Positions 11,623 to 22,652 of a stretch of 64,000 nucleotides of DNA are shown here, in pieces. Below the pieces are notes generated by a model, which was not told where the DNA came from, made no database searches, and saw nothing but the letters and a program-made list of their open reading frames with translations. Each line of letters starts with the position of its first letter. Within the stretch, counting starts at the first letter, position 1. A program made the position numbers and the translations under genes. The stretch is taken from the NCBI GenBank assembly GCA_028583685.1, contig JAMXIF010001119.1, positions 619,277 to 683,276 on the forward strand. Reading direction: 5' to 3'. This DNA comes from Petaurus breviceps papuanus (taxonomy: Eukaryota > Chordata > Mammalia > Diprotodontia > Petauridae).

Positions 11623-11934
11623 TACTTGTTTTCATTCTTAATCTTTTCCTCTCATTGGGTGCCATCACCTGAAATGTGGATTCTCCCTGAGGATACTATA
11701 TCCTTTTGCTTCTTCCCTCTAGCAGATGACCTTGCAGAACACAGTAGTGATGATTAAAGGTGACTTCCATTTTATTGATGCATTGCTGATGGAGCCAATG
11801 ACTATTCTGGTAAATAGTTCGGAACCAGGGGAGGAAATTTACCAAGGCATTTATATCCTGTGACCCAGAGATTCCATCACTGTATAATACCCCGAGGAGG
11901 TATTGACCCCAAGGTCAAAGGCCCCTTTCTTTTC

Positions 11935-12660
11935 CTTTCCCCTAAGTGTGGTTATTCCCCAATGTCCTCTCCTTTGCCTCTTTTTTTTCTTCCTACACTC
12001 TCCATACTCTCTCCCTTTGTGTTCTCATTTACTCCATTACTTTAATTATCATCTCTGTGGAGATGATTCCCTAATCTTTACTTATACCCTGGGGCCTCCA
12101 TCTGGCACTCACAGGTCCCATGGGCATTTCAAACTCAAATGGTCAAAACTGTCCTCTTCTTTTTCCCTAAAACCTGCCCTTCCTTCTAATTTTTGTATCT
12201 CTTTTGATGGCAACAACATCCTCCCAAGCATCCAAGCTTGTCATTTGGAGTAATCTTCCTAATGTACAAGTCTCATTATATTAATCCCTTGCTCAAAGGC
12301 TTTAAATATCTCACCATCACTTGCAGGCTAAACTACAACTCCTAATCCTTTACATACTCTATGTTCTAGAAAAACTGGAACACTATCTCTCCTCTGATCT
12401 TCTCCAGGCCCCAGAGACCTCTTTGCAATTTCAGAAGGTATTTTCCTTGCTGAGAAAGGATGCCCTGAACACCTGAAAAACCCCTTTTATGCAGCTTTTT
12501 CTTGCTGGAAGTAATACCCCACTTTTCAGTCCCTCATCTTTTTCAACCTGACATTTTTATATACTTACCATGTTCTGATTTGTATTAGAGTTACTTGTAT
12601 ATGTCTCATTCTCTTACTGGACCGTATCCTCCTTGAAGGCAGAGACTGTGTTGCTTTTCA
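11935..12660 (+). repeat. L2 LINE 3' end, plus strand
   Basis: Long L2 3' region. Blocks in order: 'gatgattccctaatctttac', 'gggcatttcaaactcaaatgg', 'ttggagtaatcttcc', 'cttgctcaaaggctttaaat', and near the end 'ccttgaaggcagagactgtg'. Its pyrimidine-rich frames are not genes. Confidence 0.8.
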
Positions 12661-12723
12661 CACACACATAAACATATATGTATATATATGCATATGTATA
12701 AATACATATACATACATACATAT
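12661..12723. repeat. CA/TA microsatellite
   Basis: Mixed cacaca, tatata and cata units directly at the end of the L2 copy. Confidence 0.9.
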
Positions 12724-12774
12724 ATCCCTGCTACCTGGCAAATTAAATGTTTAAGTGTGGGCTGAATTTAACGG

Positions 12775-13005
12775 GTCACTAATAATAAGTTTTCACATTG
12801 GTATAGAACATTCACACATTTTTCTCCAATGATCCTCCAGAAATCTCTTTAAGGCAAATCTCCACTTAGCAGATGAGAAAACTGAGGCCCTTAGAAGTAA
12901 AATGACTTTACCAAAATTGCAAATTAATTTGTGGCAGAGCTGAACCTTGAACCTGGATCTAGTGATTCTTGGTCCTTTAGACTTCTCTCTACACTATATC
13001 CCAGG
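12775..13005 (-). repeat. MIR SINE, minus strand
   Basis: Antisense MIR: 'cagatgagaaaactgaggccc', 'gtggcagagctgaacc' and 'tgaacctggatctagtgatt', ending in the reversed head. Confidence 0.8.
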
Positions 13006-13734
13006 GATTCTTCTGTGTTTCTAGAAGTAAAAGTGACCCAATCCATGGGAGAGACTTGTGAAAAGAAGAATACACAAAAGCTCTCCTGCTGCTAATCTCC
13101 TGAATTTATGCTGTTGACACAGGAGTTTTTATGTTGAGAAATGTAACCTACAGATTATCTGAGTACAAAGTTGGGGGGGAAGGGAGTTAAAAAGCATCTA
13201 GAAGCAACTCTTTTTATCAGAGGTCATTTTTGACACTGAGAGATGGATTTCTGTGAATGTCATTTTCACTTAATGGAAAATAGATACCCTTGGCAAGGTA
13301 AATCCTGATGAAGTGATTCTTATTTTGGAAATATAAGAATGACTTAACATAGCTACATTTTGAAAACTCAATCCAACAATGCCCCTGCTGTTTGTGATAT
13401 TCTTGCAAAGCAAAGAAAGCAATCCTCTGTTTTCTTTAGGAATCTGTCAATATCACAGATGTTGAACAGTGAACCAATTGGTTGTTTTACCTTGAAGTAT
13501 GGTTAAGATTGACTGCCTCTGGATATCTTATCAATACAGCTCAATGCAACGAGTTGTGCCTAGCCTTGTGCCTTTGAGACTAGTAATATATGAGAAAACA
13601 AGTGATTTATTCTACCCTATGGGGAGAGGGGGGAAAGACTGTCTAAAAGCTTTCCTGTCTTTTTTTAAAATGAAGTACCTGGTTTTTCAATGAGCCTACC
13701 AGTTTGATACACATAGAATATCATATATTAATTC
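13006..13734. other. Unassigned sequence
   Basis: About 0.7 kb with no gene or repeat recognised. Short open frames here show no family features. Confidence 0.5.
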
Positions 13735-13920
13735 TGTAAAAAATCTTAGAAATCATCTAGTTCAACTTCCTCATTTTATAGATGAGGGGAAAGAGGATAG
13801 AGGTATCATAGGACCATAGAGTACTGGATCTAGAAATGGAAGGAACCTCAAAAACCAATTAGTCCACTCTTGTTTTACCATATGAGGAAAGTGGCTGGAG
13901 ACATGAAGTAGAAGTTTAAG
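13735..13920 (-). repeat. Two MIR3 fragments, minus strand
   Basis: The antisense MIR3 signature appears twice in a row: 'aaatcatctagttcaacttcctcattttatagatgagg' at about 13749-13786, and 'ggaacctcaaaaaccaattagtcc' with 'ttttaccatatgaggaaa' at about 13841-13890. Either two copies or one copy with an internal duplication. Confidence 0.65.
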
Positions 13921-13934
13921 AATCAAGACTTGAT

Positions 13935-14044
13935 CATCTTCATCATCATCATCACCATGTTCTTCTTCCTTCCTTCCTCCTTCTCCTTTGTCTTCTTTAT
14001 CTTCTTCTAAATCCAGGATTCTCTCCCTTCTCTACCTTGTTGGT

Positions 14045-14102
<58 letters not shown>
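13935..14102. repeat. CT-rich tract followed by (AC)n microsatellite
   Basis: A pyrimidine-rich stretch with CATCAT and TTCCTTCC units (13935-14035) leads into about 24 AC units at 14050-14096. Confidence 0.95.
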
Positions 14103-14344
14103 ATTTAATTGCAACTGCTAAAGAGCTTAAAAATTAAAAATAGGAGCTCTTCTTTATGGAGTTTAATTTTATTTGATGAATAGGACATTAAATATAACCC
14201 CAAACCCCAAAGTATTTGCTTGAGGTGAAATCTACCAAGGTTCTATGTTTTTGATTAGAATGTATCTTCTGCTATTGGAATTTATAGCAGAGAATTATAG
14301 AAAGCAAAGCAACTCAGTGAAGAAAAGCAAATCCTGCAGAAAAT

Positions 14345-14565
14345 GCCAGCTAGATGATGCCACAGTTGGAGTGCTGGACCTGGAATCAGGAAGACCTGAG
14401 TTCAAATTTGGACTTAGAGACTCAGTAAGCTAAATGGTCCTGGGTAAGTCACTTAACCTCTGTTTGCCTCAGTTTCCTCAGCTATAAAATGAGGATCATG
14501 ATAGCACCCATTTAACAGGGTTGTTGTGACAATCAAATGAGATAATTATTATTAATTTCTTAAAT
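14345..14565 (+). repeat. tRNA-headed SINE with MIR-like tail
   Basis: Head 'cagctagatgatgccacag' and 'tggacctggaatcaggaagac', core 'taagtcacttaacctctg', 'cagtttcctcagctataaaatg', and tail 'acagggttgttgtgacaatcaaatgag'. The head is of the marsupial type and the tail is MIR/THER1-like. Confidence 0.8.
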
Positions 14566-14734
14566 GTCATAATGAAAATGGCAAGCATGCCATTTCTGTC
14601 CCATAGCTTCAATAATATAAAAAATTATTAGGCTCAAGATTTTAAAAATTAATGAGAAAGAGTTAACAAAAAAGGCTGAGGCAGATTAACTATTTCTGAA
14701 CTGCAGAAAATACCTTGAGACAACCAAAGGTGGT

Positions 14735-14957
14735 AAGACAGTTTAATACTGTGGAATTGTCACTGGCTGTAGCATAAGAGAATCTGGTTTCAAATCCTGC
14801 CTCTTTTAATGTTTGCTACTTGTATGACCTTGGAAAAAATCACTTACGCTCTCTGGGCCTGAGGTTTTGTTTTGTTTTGTTTCTATAAAAGAAAAGGGCT
14901 GAATTAGATGGCCTGTAATATCCCTTTCTCCCTATCTTTATAATTCTATGAACTCCA
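14735..14957 (+). repeat. MIR3 SINE
   Basis: tRNA-like middle 'ggtttcaaatcctgcctc', 'cttacgctctctgggcctgagg', then 'gggctgaattagatggcctgtaa' and 'ataattctatgaa'. A (GTTTT)n stretch has expanded inside it. Confidence 0.75.
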
Positions 14958-15129
14958 GTGTTTTTATGAAATTGCCATTACTACCAGTAAAATCTGATAT
15001 TCCTAGGAGGAGAGACTATAGCCTGGTTTGTACTCATTTGCTCCTCCACAATGAACTCTTTTTGAGAGTTTAGAATTCAATGATTTGACAAATTAGACTA
15101 AATCATGTAATAAGAGTCAATGTGTTGTA

Positions 15130-15290
15130 ATGAGTAGAGGGGTGGATTTGGAATTATGGAGAGAGTTCTGAACTGGTTGTCAGGAATACTTGACTTGAAA
15201 TTCTATCTTGGAAATTTACTAGTTATATGACCACTGACATCACTTAGTTTCTGTGCCTCAGGCAACTTTCTAGAACTATTAGGTTATAAT
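15130..15290 (+). repeat. MIR-like SINE, worn
   Basis: Weak match: 'tggttgtcaggaatacttgac', 'aatttactagttatatgacc' and 'tagtttctgtgcctcagg'. The order fits a MIR-type SINE but the tail is lost. Confidence 0.45.
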
Positions 15291-16010
15291 TGGTTTAGGA
15301 TAAGTCCTAATTCAAGTAATTCACACTGAGATGAAGTCACAGATCCTTGAGATAGAAACATATGTAACAAAAATGAAAATTCATGTCACATTTTTTTCCT
15401 GTGACTGTTAGATAACATTCTAGTCAGGGTACCATATGTGAGGAATCACCCAGAGGCTGATTCACGTAAACATTTTTCTTTTAAGGAAGACATTCAAATT
15501 CCTCTAGGTAAAAGCAGTTCCAAGATAGTTAAAAAGCACTGTACTGGAAGGTAAAACCAGGGGAAAGTAACTGACAATGAAGTTAAAAGCAAGGAACAAG
15601 GAAGTTTTAAGAGTTTATGTCAGAGTCCCAGGGCTGATTTATATCCCCCTTGCCCAAAGGGTACACACAGCTAATTCCAAATTAGCCTACCTAGAGGCAA
15701 AATTAATTCAAACTAACCCCATTCTGAGACATAGCTTCTCTTCTCTCAACAATCTTGGCTGATTAACTCAGATCTCCTCAGTTCTACTAGTGTCATGCCT
15801 CCCAAAGGCTAAGAACCTTTGAGTTAACTGGAAAATTTAGAGAAGTGAACAAAGTAAGATGTAAATTGAAGCTACCTTTCTTGATCTGAGAGAGAAGGGC
15901 TTATGGTTTGATTTTTCTCCTAGGTGGAATAATAATTGTACATAGTATAGTGTTTTTTACTGTCCTGATCATTTGTGTTGACATTTTTTTTACTTGATTT
16001 GCATCACAAA
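15291..16010. other. Unassigned sequence
   Basis: About 0.7 kb without a recognisable repeat. A 61-codon open frame at 15577-15762 has no features of a known family. Confidence 0.5.
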
Positions 16011-16011
16011 T

Positions 16012-16142
16012 ATGTAAGCCAGACAGGGGCAGCTATTATCCTTATTTGACAGACAGGGAAATTGAAGCCTGAGATCCCAAATCATTTACCTTGGATCAAA
16101 AAGTTATTTAGTGGCAAAGTTGGTATTCACATTTTAACAGGG
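16012..16142 (-). repeat. MIR SINE fragment, minus strand
   Basis: 'gcagctattatccttatttgacagacagggaaattgaagc' followed by 'atttaccttggatcaaaaag' and 'tagtggcaaagttggtattc', an antisense MIR core. Confidence 0.7.
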
Positions 16143-17200
16143 ACAATGGTTCAATGCAAAGAAATATATCTCAAAAGCTTTAATAGAATTTCTAGTAAGG
16201 AGAGGGAGATATTTTAGAGGTGGGATAGGAGGGGCTATTTTAGTACCTTTCAAGTCATATATAATTCATACTATGAGCAGAAAGGTTAACCTTAAGTATT
16301 CAATTGATTGGTACCCTGAGGTCAGTTTACTGTACTATTACTGTTTCCAGGGAGAAGAATCACCTACTATATTGCTCATCACAAAACTAATGGGATAAAA
16401 AAGAAGAAATTTTAAAAGAAAGAAATTTATATGATAACTTTATCATATATTTAAAAGGAATAGCATGTTGCACACAATAGATTTGCAGTTCCGTGTGTGA
16501 TGTTTTTTATTGTACTATGATATGGAAATGTTTGCTTCATTCCATAAATTAAAAATTAAATAAATAGATTAAAAAAAAACTAAGGGGATATACTGGTGGG
16601 TTTTTAGTTCTGTTGGTTTTTTTTTGGGGGGGGCAGTACTTTTGGAACGATAAAGCCTGTCAACAGTACAAAAACGTGAGCTCTAACAACTGACTCAGGT
16701 GGCCAACTTTTACTGCCAGAACTGTCAAACTAGTCCTGCCTTTAAGTTCATGAACTTTGAAGACAAGTACAGTATTTATTTCCCCACTTTGAGATTTGGG
16801 TGCTCATTTTCAGCAGAGAAAACCATTTTGAGAACTGATAATAGGTTTTTCACCTGAAAATACTGGCACAGTCCACTCTGCAGTGAAGATCTAGTCTTTA
16901 GCTTGGCCCCATTCTGCAAGAAATGGCAAAACTAAGTAGCCTCTGGAAACGTAAAGTAACATTCACATACGTGGGTCTTACTAAAAACTAACTGACCCCT
17001 CTACTCACTGCCCCCATGATTGATACCTACTCTATTCTACTCCACAGTTCTTCCACTCTCATTTTATAGCTTCCTTCCCCCAACTTATTCTCCACTGCAA
17101 CTGTTCCAAACCATTCCCAGTCTTATCTCAAATGGCAGAGAACTAGCTTAGCATCTAAGAGGCAGTAAGAATGCTACCTGCATCTTGCAGCATCATTTTT
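16143..17200. other. Unassigned AT-rich sequence
   Basis: About 1 kb. Includes a TAAA/A-rich patch near 16545-16582 and T and G runs near 16618-16634. No gene or clear repeat. Confidence 0.5.
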
Positions 17201-17204
17201 GCTC

Positions 17205-17432
17205 CATGGTGTAGCAGATAGGGCTAGAAGTTAGGAAGGATAGGACTGAGGAGTTAGGAAACAGATATGATTTGGAGTTGGGAAGTAGATAAGACTAGAT
17301 CAGGAAGACTGGGCTTATTTTGATTTTGAATAAGTCACTCTTTGGATGCTATGGCTTCCTAAGTGGCAAAAGAAAGGGATTGGAATTGGCATCTAAGTCC
17401 CTTCCAGTTCTAAACCTATGGTCCTATACATT
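17205..17432 (+). repeat. MIR3 SINE with internal expansion
   Basis: Head 'ccatggtgtagcagatagggc' and the MIR3 tail 'gggattggaattggcatctaagtcccttccagttctaaacctatgg'. An extra purine-rich stretch separates head and core. Confidence 0.65.
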
Positions 17433-18204
17433 CCTAATCACATCTCTGTTCCTAATTACATCTTGCCTAATGCTGACAACTTTGCATTTTACTTCACTGG
17501 GGAGACTGAGACCCCCTGGTGGAAGTTTCCTTATCATCCTTTCTCCATTTCTCAAATCTCAGTATCATCACCCAATGCAAGAATTTTCCTTTCTTCTTCC
17601 AATAGAAGAAGAGCTATTCACTAACTTTCTTTTGGACTAATTTCTCTGCCTCTGCCTTTGATCCTATTCTCTCTTGGATCCTTTTCTCTTTTTCCTGGAG
17701 TCCACGTGAGTTACCCTTTGGTCTAAGTTTTTCTTTACTAGGCTTTGACAGCTGGTGCCTTTGTAAAATGCTTAACAATGCTTTTCTCGTGTGTTTAGTT
17801 TGTCATAGGCTCTTGATCCTGGTACAAGTAGGAAGTCCAAATCTTTCAGGTTTTCAAAATTCTGGTCAGGTGTGGGGTAGAAGGCAAAAATTCTCCCCAA
17901 CTGTCTGCTATTAGAATTCTGGTCTCCAGACTGGCTTGTTGTTTTGTCCATTTCCCACCAGAAGTGGCTAATGCTCTTCATCTAACCTCAAGACATTTCT
18001 TGTACAGAGTCATGCACTTTAATTAAATTTGTACCTAGTTTATACCTTTGATTCATCTTGGCTGTTGAGAAAGAAATCTAGTTAGCAAACCCTAAATTAA
18101 CTAGGTAGCTTTAAGCCATCAACATTTCCCTCCCTTTTGGCAGAAAACCCTTAGGTTAGGGGAGAGGACAGGACAGGAGGGGAGAGGAACCACCCAACTG
18201 GAAC
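17433..18204. other. Unassigned, possibly worn L2
   Basis: Bases 17440-17700 are pyrimidine-rich and may derive from L2 upstream of its 3' end, but I cannot align them by eye. Open frames here are low-complexity. The rest shows nothing. Confidence 0.35.
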
Positions 18205-18270
18205 TGGCCAGCTGAGTCCCCCTTCAGGTGGCTTGGCCTACTCACAGGTTTGTGAGTAGTCCTTTCCTTC

Positions 18271-18406
18271 TCCAAGAGGACCAGGGCATTAGGGAGATGA
18301 TGACATGACTTGCAACTGACTTTGATTTGAGTGAAGGAGGGCTGTGCAAGGACACCAGACTCACTTTCTCCTCCAGAGTCATCTGGGTCCAGTAGCCAGA
18401 TATCAG
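18271..18406 (-). repeat. RTE-type marsupial SINE, minus strand arm
   Basis: Reverse complement of the common marsupial repeat containing 'ctctggaggagaaagtgag', 'ttgcacagccctcc' and 'actcaaatcaaagtca'. It forms one arm of an inverted pair with the plus-strand copy at 18675-18807. The associated LINE family is inferred (RTE). Confidence 0.75.
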
Positions 18407-18599
18407 GTCCCTGACCAAGCACCACTTAATGGTTATTTTTTGGGCCCTTCTGGCTCAAAGTGAAAATAAATAGTAACTTTCTCTTTTGGCCAGCAACCCT
18501 GAGGGTCTTCCCCTCCCAGTCTGATTTTTTTTTTAATTAAAGGGGCCATTCTTTGATTCACTTCTTAAAGAGGCCTGCCTATTCACTGAACGGGCATTG

Positions 18600-18832
18600 C
18601 TTCACTCAAAATGAGAACTTGGAAAGACCTTAGCCCACCGTATCCTGAGCCATCCCCAGTCATGCTGATTGGTACCTGGCCACTGGACCCAGATGGCTCT
18701 GGAGGAGAAAGTGAGACTGGTGACTTTGCACAGCCCTCCCTCACTCAAATCAAAGTCAATTGCAAGTCTTGTCATCATCTCCCTGATGTCATGGTCCTTT
18801 TTGAGAGTGAAGGACAAACCAGAATCTATTGA
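18600..18832 (+). repeat. RTE-type marsupial SINE, plus strand arm
   Basis: Starts with 'ttcactcaaaatgagaacttgg', continues through 'cactggacccagatggctctggagg' and ends 'atggtcctttttgagagtgaaggacaaac'. The open frames across it are repeat-derived. Same family as the minus-strand copy 270 bases upstream. Confidence 0.8.
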
Positions 18833-18837
18833 GATCA

Positions 18838-18972
18838 CACACATATACATATATGATCAATATCTATCTATCAAGGTATCTAAATCATCTATTATCTCTA
18901 TCATTTATCTCTCTATAGATCTCTATTATCTCATATTATATCATCTATCTGTCTGTCTGTCTGTCTATCTAG
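18838..18972. repeat. TATC/CTGT tetranucleotide microsatellite
   Basis: Imperfect tatc units followed by tctg/tcta units, directly at the 3' end of the RTE-type SINE, where tail microsatellites commonly seed. Confidence 0.9.
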
Positions 18973-18974
18973 TT

Positions 18975-19175
18975 CTAAGCTCTGTTCTGTGCTCCAGGCC
19001 CACGTCTCCAGTCTGTGAACTTCTTCCACTTCTCACTTCATTATTTTTTCTGCCACTAGCCCCTCCTTTCTCATTTTTCAATATCCCACTGTTATCTTTG
19101 ACTTCCTTCACTCTCACTGTTCATATTTAATCAGCTAATAAGCCTTGACAATTCTACCTCTACATCTCTCACATT
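18975..19175 (+). repeat. L2 LINE, 5' piece of a split copy
   Basis: 'ttatctttgacttccttcactctcac' and 'aataagccttgacaattctacc' match the L2 3' region. The same copy resumes at 19440, so 19176-19439 was inserted later or is a separate repeat cluster. Confidence 0.65.
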
Positions 19176-19439
19176 TATTGGATCACAGAATGAATGGAAT
19201 GAACAAATGAATTAAAAATTTATTAAGTGCTTATTTTATGCTAAGCACTGGGGATGAAAAGACAAAAGCAAGTCAGCTCGTTGGGAGGGATTTGAGAGGT
19301 CATCTGCTCTAACCCCCTTGCTTTAGATATGAGGAAACTGAGGCCCAGGGAGGTTGTGTAGCCCAATGTCACATAGTTAATAAGCTTCAGAGGTGACTCT
19401 ACAAAGCCAGTACTCTTTTTCTTGTAACCTGCTACCTCT
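19176..19439 (-). repeat. L2 end and MIR3 fragments inside the split L2
   Basis: 'aaatttattaagtgcttattttatgctaagcactgggg' is an antisense L2 end. 'ggtcatctgctctaaccccc' with 'gaggaaactgaggcccaggg' is an antisense MIR3. Both are minus strand and interrupt the plus-strand L2. Confidence 0.75.
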
Positions 19440-19850
19440 ATCCTCTCATCTCTATCCCCGATGCCACTCTCTTAGAATCCTTTGTTGCCTGCTTAGACTA
19501 TTGCAATAGTCTCCTAACAGGTCTTCCTGCCTCTATTCACTCTTCCTCTCTAGCCCATCCTTCATAGAGTTTCCAGAATAGTCTCCCTTTGAATAGATCT
19601 GTTTGTATCTCTGGTTCATTCAAAGATTTCCAGAGGTTTCCTATTACCCATTAAATAAGGTTTGAGGTCTTTGCCTAATCCAATGTCCTCTCCAGTCTGG
19701 GGCAAATCTCCTCTGTCAGCTTTTTCTCACATTACTCACTGTGCGATCTAGCCTTTGAACACAACCTGTTCTATCCTGACTCCATGTCTTTGCTCACTCT
19801 GTTCCTCATATAAAATGTCAGCTACCTTCTCTTTGCCTGAAGTCCTCAAG
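19440..19850 (+). repeat. L2 LINE, 3' piece of a split copy
   Basis: 'tagactattgcaatagtctcctaacaggtcttcctgcctc' is one of the best-kept L2 blocks, followed by 'tttcctattacccattaaataagg' and 'ctttgctcactctgttcctc'. Confidence 0.85.
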
Positions 19851-20084
19851 AACAAATAATGGTTATGTTTTACACAGCCATTAGACACAGGAGTGAGTCA
19901 TTTAATATGCGATGGGTTGTTTAAATGGGGCCTTAAGTATTAGGATGAGGCTAAGCAGGGTTTCATTTATACACATCATTGCTGACATCCTGTGCCCTAA
20001 GACTATTTCTGACTCAGTAACTGCAAGGGTGTTTAAGCACAAAAGCTTCCAGCTTTCCTTGTCACAAGGATACATTGACCTCAA
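19851..20084. other. Unique block
   Basis: Apparently single-copy sequence with 'gagtgagtcatttaatatgcgatggg' and 'gactcagtaactgcaagggtg'. It lies between L2 and MIR copies and has no repeat signature. Possible conserved non-coding DNA, unproven. Confidence 0.3.
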
Positions 20085-20275
20085 TAGTATTACCTCATCA
20101 TCATATTATTGATAATCACAGCTCACATTAATACAGTGCTTTCCAAATGTTTTTCTTATAATAATCCTGAGAAGTAGACAGTACAAGAATTATTACTTCC
20201 ATTTTACAGATAAGGGAACTATAAAATGAAAGTCTTCTAGTCTATACTAGCATAATACCATAGTCCTGGTTAGGG
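20085..20275 (-). repeat. MIR SINE, minus strand
   Basis: 'cagctcacattaatacagtgctttcc', 'ataataatcctgagaagtag' and 'ccattttacagataagggaac', an antisense MIR. Confidence 0.75.
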
Positions 20276-20469
20276 ACAATGATAACCGATTAAAGTTAAG
20301 CCAATATTTTAACTTCTCTGCATTGATAGTACTTATCATCTGTACTTTTTCCTACTATTTATTTCATTCTGCCAGGTGACAGGTATATATTTTTTGTTTT
20401 GTATTAGTGTCAATTGGTTATATCATTATTTGGCTTTCCATTACTTTTATCAACTCAATAACAACAACA

Positions 20470-21285
20470 ACAAAACTAAGAAACATTTATTAAGCACCTC
20501 CTTTGTGTAAAGGATTCAAGTTCTGGGCCGTGGGCACACAAGAACAAAGAAACAAAATGGTACTTTCCCTCAACGAACTTAACATTCTACTGACTAGATA
20601 GCAAATGTACAAAGATAAATGAAAATAGGACATTTCCAGGGGGGTTAGAGCACTAGTAATTATGGGAATCAAGAAAGGTTTCACAAAGGAGGTAGCACTA
20701 GATCCTGGGATTCTAAGAGGCCAAGAGGTAAGGAGAAGCACATGCCGGCTACGTCCAGGAAAGACAGTCTGAGCAAAAATGTACGAAGGAAGATGAAATG
20801 CTGACTTCAGGAAACAACTAGTTGGACAATCAAACTGAAACTTGGAGTATATAAAGGGGAATAATTTGAAATAAATCTAGAAAGATAAGTGAGAGCCAGA
20901 TGTAGAGAACTGCCAATGTCAGATTAAGGCATTTGTGCTTTATTTTATGCTAAAGGCAATAAGGGGCTGACTGGAGATTTTTGAACAGGGAAGCGACATG
21001 ATCAGACATGTATTTTCAGAATATTAATTTGGTTTCTATGCAGAAGATGGATAAAGAAGGGAGAGACTGGAAGAAAAGTCCTCAGTTAAGAGACTAATGA
21101 AATAGTCCAAGGATGAAGTGATAAGGATCTTAACTGACTAGTCATCTTGTGAGTGCAGAGAAGGAGAAAGAAAGATGAAAGAGATGCTTTGGAAGTCATA
21201 TAGTCAAGTCTTGGCAATTTCCTGCCTATGGAAGTGAAGGAGAGGAGAGAGGTAAGAGTCAAGAATGACATAGAGGATGGGAACC
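20470..21285 (-). repeat. L2 LINE 3' region, long minus-strand copy
   Basis: About 0.8 kb of antisense L2 in the right order: 'aaacatttattaagcacctcc', 'aaagaaacaaaatggtactttcc', 'gcaataaggggctgactgg', 'gggaagcgacatgatcagac' and 'tgaaatagtccaaggatgaag'. Preceded by an (AAC)n stretch at 20459-20474. Confidence 0.85.
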
Positions 21286-22393
21286 TGGGAAAAATACATG
21301 GTTTACTAGATTATCAACTGCTTGAGAGATATGGTTTGCTAGATTATAAACTGCTTTAAAGCAAGGCTTTCAAGATGTTTGCTTCTCCCCCTCTTCACTT
21401 CCCCCTCCTACGTAGCAATGGGCCTTTGGTCTGGGGAGCAAGAGAAGGAGTGATCAAAGGAAGTGTTGAGAGATGCAGTTTTGGGGATGGATGCTATGCT
21501 CAAGGCCTGAAGGGCGCCAAGCAAGGCTCTTCTTTGTTGGAGATAGCTACCTGTCCCACTCACTTTCCTCTAGGATATACTAGCTGAGGCCACAAATCTT
21601 TGTCCATAACTGGGTAGCTAAGGCCTAGGGAAGCACTGACTCTTCCAAGTTCCATTTGAACCACAGCTTGGAGCTGAGATCATGAGTCCAAAATGTCTCT
21701 TTCTTCATCTGAAGACTGTATTATTAAAATACAATTCAAGCATCAAGTGGCCCATGAGGAACAAAAGTTAATTATTTATTTTCCAACTTTAAGGAAACAA
21801 GTTGGAGATATGTGAAATTTACTGCTTTTGGAGTATTTATTTTCCCCCTAGAACCTGATATCCTAACCTCAGTTTTTTGTGTAACCCCATGTTAGCCTTA
21901 ATGTGGGGAACATATTTACTAGATACTGAAGCCTCTAAATTTTAAATGTTGTTGGGGATTTCAGGGTAGCCTAAGCATGGTTTCCACGGGTATTTTTTTT
22001 TGGATGCCACTCTTTTCTCCTTATACCTAAATCCCCCTGTGAACTACTGGGGACAAGATCTCTTGGGCGGACTGAGCAGTACCATTCTCTGCTCTCTGAT
22101 GGCATTCTGTTTTCAGCAACTGCCCACTTAGTAACTAACATCAGGGTAATATGTTTTAAATGTGTTTATAACTGCAAAAGGTACACATTGATCAAGGTTT
22201 CTCTATAGTGCCCTTAAATGCAATCAATTTAGAATTTCAGCAATCAATATTTAGAATTGTATGTTGCCATTGTAAAAGAAAATGACTTGTTAAGAAACAT
22301 TGGTAAGAACTGAAAAACCTAACTCTCTTGATTTGGAAATTAACTCTCTCCAGATTCTGAAAAGCGAAGAGAAAGTAAACAGAGAGGAGAGTA
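21286..22393. other. Unassigned sequence
   Basis: About 1.1 kb. A near repeat of 'tggtttactagattatcaactgcttgagagata' occurs at 21299 and 21333. The rest looks unique. No gene is seen; short frames here lack family features. Confidence 0.45.
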
Positions 22394-22395
22394 CT

Positions 22396-22652
22396 GGGGA
22401 CAACTAGATGGCACAGTTTATCGAGTGCTAGACCTGGAGTTTAACTCAGAAAGACCTGAGTTAAAATCTGACCTCAGACACTTACCAGCCGTGTGACTCT
22501 GGGCAGGTCACTTACCCTGTTTCCCTCAGTTTCCTCATCTGTAAAATGAGCTACAGAAGGAAATGGCAAATCACTTCAGTATCTTTGCCAAGAAAACCCC
22601 AAATGGGGTCACAAAGAGTTGGACACAATTGAAATGACTGAACAACAACAAT
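22396..22652 (+). repeat. MAR1-type SINE, full length
   Basis: Complete copy: head 'ggggacaactagatggcacag', core 'agccgtgtgactctgggcagg', 'cctcatctgtaaaatgagc', 'ctttgccaagaaaacccc', and RTE-like tail 'ggtcacaaagagttggacac' ending in 'gaacaacaacaataac'. Confidence 0.95.

Noticed and set aside
14345-14440. Possible tRNA gene in SINE heads
   Set aside because: SINE heads descend from tRNA but are diverged and sit in full SINE structures; no intact cloverleaf was evident.
18611-18850. Overlapping frames on both strands near 18.6-18.85 kb
   Set aside because: They are translations of the RTE-type SINE, and the same peptide recurs in the inverted copy.
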